This document shows, piece after piece, positions 1 to 4,175 of a stretch of DNA of 8,500 bases. The position numbers and the translations under genes are program-made. The notes beneath the pieces are model-generated. The model ran no database searches. It was not told the origin of the DNA and saw only the letters and a program-made list of their open reading frames with translations. The stretch comes from Planctomycetota bacterium (GTDB taxonomy: Bacteria > Planctomycetota > Phycisphaerae > WQYP01), in contig JAJYZY010000106.1 in assembly GCA_021799715.1 (NCBI GenBank), positions 1-8,500 of the forward strand, in the 5' to 3' direction. Position 1 is the first letter of the stretch; each line of letters opens with the position of its first letter.

Positions 1-1
1 C

Positions 2-157
2 ATTACCGGCAATGGATTGAAAACCGTGGAAGTGGTCGTGGATCAACTTGAACCGCCCGCATCAATCCCGCCCAAGCTCGACGCATTTGACGCCTTGATG
101 GCCGCGCATCAGGCGCAAAGGGCCGGGACGCCGGAGAAAGTTGCGGCAGGCGTATAA
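2..157 (+). CDS. thrC: Threonine synthase, C-terminal end (partial)
   Basis: Frame 2 is open from the window edge to a TAA at 155-157 and gives 51 residues beginning ITGNGLKTVEVV. The ITGNGLK motif followed by a short acidic and proline-containing tail is the usual C-terminal end of threonine synthase, the PLP (fold type II) enzyme that converts O-phosphohomoserine to threonine in the cytosol. The PLP lysine and substrate-binding residues lie outside the window, so activity and subclass cannot be judged. The next gene, 97 bases on, encodes a sulfur carrier protein. In other bacteria such carriers serve PLP enzymes that make cysteine or homocysteine, so this copy could be a relative working on O-phosphohomoserine with a thiocarboxylate. 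That is inference; plain threonine synthase is the default reading. Confidence 0.8.
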   Translation: MTGNGLKTVEVVVDQLEPPASIPPKLDAFDALMAAHQAQRAGTPEKVAAGV

Positions 158-178
158 TCATGATCCGACGGCGCGGCA

Positions 179-203
179 CCCGGCATTTCCGGCGGATGCC
201 GGG
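179..203 (+). promoter_or_regulatory. Intercistronic hairpin between thrC and the sulfur carrier gene
   Basis: CCCGGCAT at 179-186 pairs perfectly with ATGCCGGG at 196-203 around a 9-base loop. No T-run follows, so it is not a standard rho-independent terminator. It lies 21 bases after the thrC stop and about 40 bases before the carrier's ribosome binding site. It could stabilise or help process a shared mRNA, or attenuate read-through. The fold is seen in the sequence; the role is a guess. Confidence 0.45.
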
Positions 204-242
204 CGTAAACAGGTTGTAAGCCGCGGACGATATCGCGTTAAT

Positions 243-248
243 AAGGAG
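243..248 (+). promoter_or_regulatory. Ribosome binding site fixing the carrier start at 255
   Basis: AAGGAG lies 6 bases before ATG 255. The frame stays open upstream to an ATG at 141, which would add 38 residues and overlap thrC, but that start lacks a comparable site. The residues before position 255 also do not resemble the family, whereas those after it (MATKIRIPTP) match the normal beta-strand start of the ubiquitin-like fold. Confidence 0.8.
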
Positions 249-254
249 AAAATA

Positions 255-530
255 ATGGCGACAAAAATCAGAATTCCCACACCCTTGCGAACCATCACCA
301 ATGGGGCCGATACGGTGGAAGTGCATGCGGGCACTGTGGATGAGGTATTGAAACAATTATGCGGACAGTTCACCGGCATGGAAAAGCGGTTGTATAAACA
401 GCCCGGCGAATTGAATCGCTTTGTGAACATCTATGTCAACGATGAAGACATCCGTTTTTTGAATAACCTGCAAACTGCGGTTAAGGATGGCGATGATGTC
501 AGCGTCGTACCCGCCATTGCCGGAGGATAA
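255..530 (+). CDS. CysO/MoaD/ThiS-family ubiquitin-like sulfur carrier protein
   Basis: The 91-residue product begins MATKIRIPTPLR and ends VVPAIAGG. The terminal Gly90-Gly91 is the hallmark of a carrier whose tail is adenylated by an E1-like enzyme and converted to a thiocarboxylate that donates sulfide. RFVNIYVNDEDIRF (55-68), followed by an acidic turn (DGDD, 79-82) and the hydrophobic tail, closely resembles M. tuberculosis CysO as I remember it, more than MoaD of molybdopterin synthase or ThiS of thiamine synthesis. Known relatives deliver sulfur for cysteine (CysO with CysM) or homocysteine (HcyS with MetY). The Gly-Gly is already terminal, so no trimming is needed before activation. 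It is cytosolic. It lies 3 bases before the NIL gene and 97 after thrC, which favours amino acid sulfur assimilation over cofactor synthesis. No molybdopterin or thiamine gene is in the window. Confidence 0.9.
   Translation: MATKIRIPTPLRTITNGADTVEVHAGTVDEVLKQLCGQFTGMEKRLYKQPGELNRFVNIYVNDEDIRFLNNLQTAVKDGDDVSVVPAIAGG
522..527 (+). promoter_or_regulatory. Ribosome binding site formed by the carrier's Gly-Gly codons
   Basis: The last two sense codons of the sulfur carrier, GGA GGA, form a GGAGGA sequence 6 bases before the NIL-gene ATG at 534. The catalytic tail of one protein and the translation signal of the next therefore share the same bases. This implies tight co-expression, probably with translational coupling across the 3-base gap. 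Confidence 0.75.
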
Positions 531-533
531 ATC

Positions 534-788
534 ATGGCAAAAATCAGCAAGCGAGCATGGCTGACTTTCAGCGGCAAATCCATGGTGGAAACACCGGCAC
601 TTTGGCGCATGGCCCGGCAATTTCCGGACGTCAGTTTTGACATTCGCCAGGCCAGTGTGACCGCGGAAATAGGCATTATGGCGGTATTGTTTGAAGGCGA
701 CGAGCGGGATGTGGCGGGAGCCGTGGCATTTCTGCGCGAGCAGGGCGTGGCGATAGACCCGATTGAAGGCAGCGTGGTGGAAGGATAA
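534..788 (+). CDS. Small stand-alone NIL-domain protein
   Basis: This 84-residue protein is almost entirely one NIL domain, the small ferredoxin-like fold also found at the C-terminus of MetN, the methionine ABC transporter ATPase, where it binds methionine. The signature is a first strand (RAWLTFSG, 7-14), then a helix (TPALWRMARQF, 20-30), then GIMAVLFEGDERDVAGAVAF (47-66) leading to LREQGVAI. There is no signal peptide, membrane segment or cysteine, so it is not an iron-sulfur protein. Stand-alone NIL proteins occur next to homocysteine and sulfide-assimilation genes in anaerobes, which fits its place between the sulfur carrier and its activating enzyme. It could sense methionine or a related amino acid, or act as an adaptor between carrier and acceptor enzyme. 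The family call is firm and the role is inferred. Confidence 0.85.
   Translation: MAKISKRAWLTFSGKSMVETPALWRMARQFPDVSFDIRQASVTAEIGIMAVLFEGDERDVAGAVAFLREQGVAIDPIEGSVVEG
779..785 (+). promoter_or_regulatory. Ribosome binding site of the E1-like gene inside the NIL gene end
   Basis: GGAAGGA overlaps the last codons of the NIL gene (Val-Glu-Gly-stop) and sits 5 bases before ATG 791. It supports the 791 start and shows that the operon uses the same overlap arrangement twice. Confidence 0.65.
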
Positions 789-790
789 AC

Positions 791-1885
791 ATGGCCATTT
801 CAGATTTAGCTCAGGAATTGGAAAAAGCGGACCCATCGCTGGCACGGTACAACCGGCAGATGCTGTGGGCCCCCATCGGAGTGGAGGGGCAGAAGAAGCT
901 CAAGGCGGCGCGCGTTTTAATGGTGGGATGCGGCGCCTTGGGAACCGTACTTGCCAACACGCTTTCACGGGCCGGTGTCGGGCATATCACCATCATTGAC
1001 CGCGATTTTATTGAACTGAACAATTTGCAGCGGCAAGTGCTGTTCGACCAGCAGGACATTGCGGATCAACTGCCCAAATCCGTGGCGGCACAACGTAAAA
1101 TCGCGGGCATTAATTCCGATGTGCGGGTGGAAGCGGTCGTGGCGGATGTGAACCATAACAACATTGAGCAATTCGCACGGGATAAGCATTTATTGCTGGA
1201 TGGCACGGATAACTTTGAGACGCGGTTTTTAATCAATGACGTGTCGATCAAGCTCAATATTCCCTGGATATACGGCGCCTGCATCAGTGCCATGGGCCTG
1301 GGCATGGTTATTCGGCCCGGCATTACGCCGTGCCTGCGCTGCATTTTTGAAACCTCTCCACCCGCGGGCATGAATCCGACCTGTGACACCGCCGGCGTGC
1401 TGGGACCAACGGTTAATGTTGTCGCAAGCTGGCAGGCCATGGAGGCCATGAAGTTGTTGACCGGCAATATTGATGCGGTCAGCACTCGGCTGTTCAGCTT
1501 TGATCTGTGGGATAATCGGTTTCAGCAGTTGAATGTCGCGCGGGCGCGTGACATCGCGGATTGTCCGGCATGCAAACACCATAACTACGAGTATCTGTCG
1601 GGTAAGTTTGGATCCAGCACAACCGCACTGTGCGGAAGAAACGCTGTGCAGATATCTCAACCGCCGGGTGGAAAAGTGGACTTTGACCACATCGCCGGAA
1701 ATTTAAGGGCGGTGGGAACACCAACGTACAATAAATTCATGCTTAAATGCGCCATTGGCGAAGGTCAGGGCGAACGGCGGAAGGAATATGAATTAACGCT
1801 TTTCGCCGATGGCCGAGCTATTATAAAAGGCACGCACGAGGCGGCGGTAGCCAAGGCGATTTACGCCAAGTATGTCGGTAGTTGA
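791..1885 (+). CDS. ThiF/MoeB-type E1-like adenylyltransferase for the sulfur carrier
   Basis: This 364-residue cytosolic enzyme should adenylate the carrier's terminal glycine with ATP and prepare it for sulfur transfer. Visible family features, in order, are RYNRQ (19-23), the nucleotide-binding GCGALG (46-51), Asp70, the NNLQRQ segment (77-82) with its arginine, Lys96, the LLDGTDN motif (135-141), and two zinc CxxC pairs, Cys181/184 and Cys258/261. Cys198 in TCDTAGVLGP is at the position of the reactive cysteine in ThiF and MoeB. Residues after about 270 form an extra domain of roughly 95 residues with LCGRNAVQ (Cys281) and a FADGRAIIKGT segment, known from a subset of bacterial ThiF proteins. 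There is no rhodanese domain, unlike MoeZ. It starts 2 bases after the NIL gene. The natural partner is the Gly-Gly carrier at 255-530; a role in thiamine or molybdopterin synthesis is less likely here. Confidence 0.92.
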   Translation: MAISDLAQELEKADPSLARYNRQMLWAPIGVEGQKKLKAARVLMVGCGALGTVLANTLSRAGVGHITIIDRDFIELNNLQRQVLFDQQDIADQLPKSVAAQRKIAGINSDVRVEAVVADVNHNNIEQFARDKHLLLDGTDNFETRFLINDVSIKLNIPWIYGACISAMGLGMVIRPGITPCLRCIFETSPPAGMNPTCDTAGVLGPTVNVVASWQAMEAMKLLTGNIDAVSTRLFSFDLWDNRFQQLNVARARDIADCPACKHHNYEYLSGKFGSSTTALCGRNAVQISQPPGGKVDFDHIAGNLRAVGTPTYNKFMLKCAIGEGQGERRKEYELTLFADGRAIIKGTHEAAVAKAIYAKYVGS

Positions 1886-1901
1886 AACGGTTCGTTTTTT
1901 T
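1885..1901 (+). terminator. Weak terminator-like hairpin after the E1-like gene
   Basis: AAACG (1885-1889) can pair with CGTTT (1893-1897) around a 3-base loop, and a run of seven T covers 1895-1901. The stem is short and AT-rich, so termination would be partial at best. It could lower, rather than block, transcription into the DinB gene. Confidence 0.3.
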
Positions 1902-1927
1902 GTAGTCCTTTTTCAGGAGTTTTTACC

Positions 1928-2413
1928 ATGCTCGAAGCTTTTATCGCGACAATCACGCATACGCGCAACGCCACGCTTAAATTGGTGGCCGATCTCACCG
2001 ATGACCAGATGACATTGCAACCAGCCCCCAAAACCAATCACCCCGCCTGGGTGTTGGGTCATCTGCTGATGGTGGAAGGAAATTTCCTGGCCTTGCTGGG
2101 CGGAACGGCTCCGGCCCTGGATGCGAATTGGAAAGATATCTACGGCGGCGGCAGCACCCCCAGCGCGGACAAGTCGCTCTATAAACCAAAACAGTTTTAT
2201 CTCGATCATCTGGCGGCGATTCGCACGCAGATTATTGAGCGGCTTAAAAATGTGAAGCCCGAACAACTCGCCCAGCAACATCCTGATCCGACGCGCCGGG
2301 AGCGATTCCCGACCATCGGCCATACGGTTTTCATGTACGGCACCTGGCACGAAGGCTACCACGCCGGACAGCTTTCCGCATGGCGCCGCGTACAGGGTTT
2401 GCCGGCGGTTTAG
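1928..2413 (+). CDS. DinB-superfamily metal-binding four-helix protein
   Basis: This 161-residue protein has the DinB/YfiT pattern: an N-terminal helix, WVLGHLLMVEGNF (41-53) supplying the first metal histidine (His45), and a C-terminal HEGYHAGQLSAWRR segment giving His141 and His145. The three histidines bind a divalent metal in this superfamily. There is no signal peptide or membrane helix. Relatives include bacillithiol and mycothiol S-transferases, maleylpyruvate isomerase-type enzymes and many damage-induced proteins of unknown activity, so the substrate cannot be named. The start is supported by CAGGAG at 1913-1918, ten bases before the ATG. The gene follows the sulfur operon by 42 bases across a T-rich stretch, so it may be read through from it. 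A thiol-linked role would suit the neighbourhood, but nothing in the protein proves it. Confidence 0.85.
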   Translation: MLEAFIATITHTRNATLKLVADLTDDQMTLQPAPKTNHPAWVLGHLLMVEGNFLALLGGTAPALDANWKDIYGGGSTPSADKSLYKPKQFYLDHLAAIRTQIIERLKNVKPEQLAQQHPDPTRRERFPTIGHTVFMYGTWHEGYHAGQLSAWRRVQGLPAV

Positions 2414-2493
2414 AGACCATCGCCCGGTTTGACGCATCAGGCGGCAAACACGTTGTGAAACGTATGGGACCGTGCAAGATTGGCTATCAGGTA

Positions 2494-2517
2494 TTAGTTG
2501 CCGAGCCAAGCAACTGG
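2494..2517 (+). other. Hairpin in the pre-desulfurase region
   Basis: AGTTGC (2496-2501) pairs with GCAACT (2510-2515), and two G-T wobbles can extend the stem outward. The 8-base loop contains GAGCCA. An alternative pairing uses AGCCA (2504-2508) with TGGCT (2515-2519), and TTGGCT at 2480-2485 can pair with AGCCAA at 2504-2509, so the segment has competing folds. The function is unknown. Confidence 0.3.
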
Positions 2518-2615
2518 CTGCGGACTTCCAAGGCGCGGCTTTGCAAAATCGACGGAGTTATGTCCGCACAAACTTCAACGCCACAGCAGGGCAATGAAGA
2601 TTTTCGCGGCGATCC

Positions 2616-2691
2616 AATGCCGCATGCGGCGGTCAGTCGTATCCACACGCCCGCTTCGCGCGGGTTTTCCGCCGCATTGAAATGCGGCATT
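2616..2691 (+). promoter_or_regulatory. Possible alternative-fold RNA element before the desulfurase gene
   Basis: AATGCCGCAT (2616-2625) is a perfect 10-base complement of ATGCGGCATT (2682-2691). That long pairing encloses the hairpin at 2650-2664. It cannot coexist with the local hairpin at 2671-2688 (GCCGCAT and ATGCGGC around TGAA), which uses the same bases, or with self-pairing of the 12-base palindrome GCCGCATGCGGC at 2619-2630. Such competing helices around a terminator-like hairpin resemble attenuators or riboswitches. No conserved ligand-binding core was recognised. Confidence 0.3.
2650..2668 (+). terminator. Candidate rho-independent terminator
   Basis: CCCGC (2650-2654) pairs with GCGGG (2660-2664) around TTCGC, and four T follow at 2665-2668. 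The stem is all GC, but both the stem and the T-run are short. It lies about 240 bases past the DinB stop, so it could end that transcript or act as a conditional terminator in a leader of the desulfurase gene. Confidence 0.35.
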
Positions 2692-2728
2692 CGGCCTTCC
2701 TGCCGGCGCTTTCAGCCGTGAGTGCATG

Positions 2729-2740
2729 CTCCGCGCGGAG
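2729..2740. repeat. Perfect 12-base palindrome
   Basis: CTCCGCGCGGAG reads the same on both strands. It lies 101 bases before the desulfurase start. It could be a binding site for a dimeric regulator or part of the structured region. There is no direct evidence for either, and in GC-rich DNA it may be chance. Confidence 0.25.
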
Positions 2741-2841
2741 TTGTGTCGATGCGGGCCTAACCACGTGCGGCGCAAATACACGCAGGGGCGGATAAGTATT
2801 ATGACGCCAGTGATGGAAAATAAACGCAAGGATACAAAGCG

Positions 2842-4020
2842 ATGAATTCACAAAACGCGGTTACCTATCTCGACAACGCCGCCACCAGTTGGCCCAAGCC
2901 GCCGGAAGTGGCGCTCGCCATGACGGAATTTCTGGCACATGAATCAGCCAATCCCGGACGCGCCGGCCATCGCATGGCGGTGGCTGCCGAAAAAATGATT
3001 GACCGCGTGCGCAAGCAATTAACCGAATTCATCGGGGGAACCGATATCCACCGGCTTATTTTTGCCATGAACTGCACAGACGCGCTGAACATCGCATTTA
3101 AAAGCATTTTGCGATCCGGCGATCACGTCATTACCACCATGTTGGAACATAACAGTGTCAGCCGCCCTTTACAGGCGATGGCCGATGCCGGATTCATTAC
3201 CCTCACGCGCGTGGGTTTTTCGACCGAAACCGGCATGATTGACCCCGATGATGTAAAAAAAGCCATCACTGCGAAAACCCGCATGATCGCCATCAGCCAT
3301 GCCAGCAACGTGGTGGGCACCATTCAGCCCGCGGCAGCCATCGGCGCAATGGCGAGCGAACGCGGCATCCGATTCCTCTTGGACACCGCCCAGACCATCG
3401 GCGTGGTTCCGATCCATGTTGTGCGGGATAACATTGATCTGCTGGCATTTCCGGGGCATAAATCTCTGCTGGGGCCTACCGGCACGGGGGGGCTGTATGT
3501 CCATACGACCGTCGGAATGGATGATCTGATTGCATTTCGCGAAGGCGGTACCGGTGGCGATTCCTCCACGCCCACGCAACCAAGACTCATGCCCTACCTG
3601 CTGGAAGGCGGTACGCCCAACACGGTTGGAATCGCCGGCCTCGGAGCCGCGACCGATTTTGTCATCAAACATGAACCCGCCAAAACGTTGGCGCATGAAC
3701 GTGCCTTGGTACAGCGGTTTATTGACGGCGTAGCGGACATTGCGGCCTTGACCATCTACGGCCCGAAAGGCTCCGATGCCGCGCGCAATCGCGTCGGAAC
3801 CGTAAGCTTTAACGTGGAAGGGTACAGCCCGCAGGAACTGGGCGGCATTTTGGATGAATCGTTTTCTATCGCCGTGCGCCCGGGTTTGCACTGTTCACCT
3901 TACGCCCACCGCGTGCTTGGAAGCTTTCCCGACGGTGCCGTGCGAATGAGTCCCGGACACTTCACCACCGATGCGGACGTGGACCTGCTGATTCAGGCCT
4001 TGCATGAAGTTGCGGCGTAA
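2842..4020 (+). CDS. Cysteine desulfurase family protein (class V aminotransferase fold)
   Basis: This 392-residue PLP enzyme should remove sulfur from L-cysteine as an enzyme-bound persulfide, leaving alanine. It starts with YLDNAATSWPKPP (9-21). It has EHNS (102-105), SHASNVVGT (152-160), LDTAQT (180-185) for PLP contacts, and PGHKSLLGPTG (204-214), where Lys207 is the Schiff-base lysine. EGGTGGDSSTP follows, then VRPGLHC (345-351) with Cys351 at the position of the catalytic cysteine. The LHCSPYAHRVLG segment and the closing VRMSPGHFTT resemble the group named for E. faecalis EF2568 rather than IscS, SufS or NifS. The family length is normal. AAGGAT at 2828-2833 supports the start. No SUF or ISC genes are adjacent, so it is a good candidate donor of sulfur to the E1/carrier system upstream. 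That link rests on proximity only. Confidence 0.9.
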   Translation: MNSQNAVTYLDNAATSWPKPPEVALAMTEFLAHESANPGRAGHRMAVAAEKMIDRVRKQLTEFIGGTDIHRLIFAMNCTDALNIAFKSILRSGDHVITTMLEHNSVSRPLQAMADAGFITLTRVGFSTETGMIDPDDVKKAITAKTRMIAISHASNVVGTIQPAAAIGAMASERGIRFLLDTAQTIGVVPIHVVRDNIDLLAFPGHKSLLGPTGTGGLYVHTTVGMDDLIAFREGGTGGDSSTPTQPRLMPYLLEGGTPNTVGIAGLGAATDFVIKHEPAKTLAHERALVQRFIDGVADIAALTIYGPKGSDAARNRVGTVSFNVEGYSPQELGGILDESFSIAVRPGLHCSPYAHRVLGSFPDGAVRMSPGHFTTDADVDLLIQALHEVAA

Positions 4021-4037
4021 CCCATCGCGATTGCCGC

Positions 4038-4043
4038 TATAAT
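4038..4043 (+). promoter_or_regulatory. Possible -10 promoter element
   Basis: TATAAT matches the sigma-70 -10 consensus exactly and lies in the gap before the DUF4159 gene. No good -35 hexamer is found 16-18 bases upstream, where the sequence is the end of the desulfurase gene. It is about 130 bases before ATG 4176. Confidence 0.25.
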
Positions 4044-4131
4044 TGGTACCGTGTAAAAAGGCCATGGCGTTGGGGCTAATAGGCACCGCACGCCGAGATG
4101 CCCCGCGCGTTGAGGTTTAAGCGGATTTTAG

Positions 4132-4148
4132 TCCGGCCATTCGCCGGG
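4132..4148 (+). other. Small hairpin before the DUF4159 gene
   Basis: CCGGC (4133-4137) pairs with GCCGG (4143-4147) around CATTC, with one flanking T-G wobble. It lies about 30 bases before ATG 4176 and has no following T-run. It may influence translation of that gene, which lacks a recognisable ribosome binding site. Confidence 0.2.
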
Positions 4149-4175
4149 CAGTCGCAATAACCATCGGGTCGCAAC

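Larger units (their letters stand above)
2414..2841. other. Non-coding region rich in inverted repeats
   Basis: These 428 bases between the DinB and desulfurase genes hold no convincing gene. The open frames crossing them are short, lack a ribosome binding site and give arginine- and cysteine-scattered sequence with no family look. Several hairpins and palindromes are concentrated between about 2494 and 2740. The last part, 2828-2833, holds the AAGGAT ribosome binding site of the desulfurase gene. No tRNA was seen, and I could not match the region to a SAM, SAH or cobalamin riboswitch core by eye. It could be a structured 5' leader, a small RNA, or decayed sequence. Confidence 0.5.

Noticed and set aside
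141..254. Longer sulfur carrier starting at ATG 141
   Set aside because: It would overlap the end of thrC, has no good ribosome binding site and adds residues unlike the family; ATG 255 follows AAGGAG directly.
1913..2509. Minus-strand open frame of 198 codons
   Set aside because: It is the antisense shadow of the DinB gene, whose three-histidine motif and ribosome binding site make the + strand clearly the coding one.
2380..2721. Open frame of 113 codons across the end of DinB and the following gap
   Set aside because: It begins inside DinB in another frame, has no ribosome binding site, and its product looks like random GC-rich translation; the DNA is better explained by inverted repeats.
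2414..2841. Known SAM, SAH or cobalamin riboswitch in the gap before the desulfurase
   Set aside because: The conserved cores I can recall for these classes were not recognised by eye; a covariance-model search would decide.
3169..3891. Minus-strand open frame of 240 codons
   Set aside because: It lies entirely within the desulfurase gene, whose PLP lysine and catalytic cysteine motifs are intact on the + strand; the frame shows no family resemblance.
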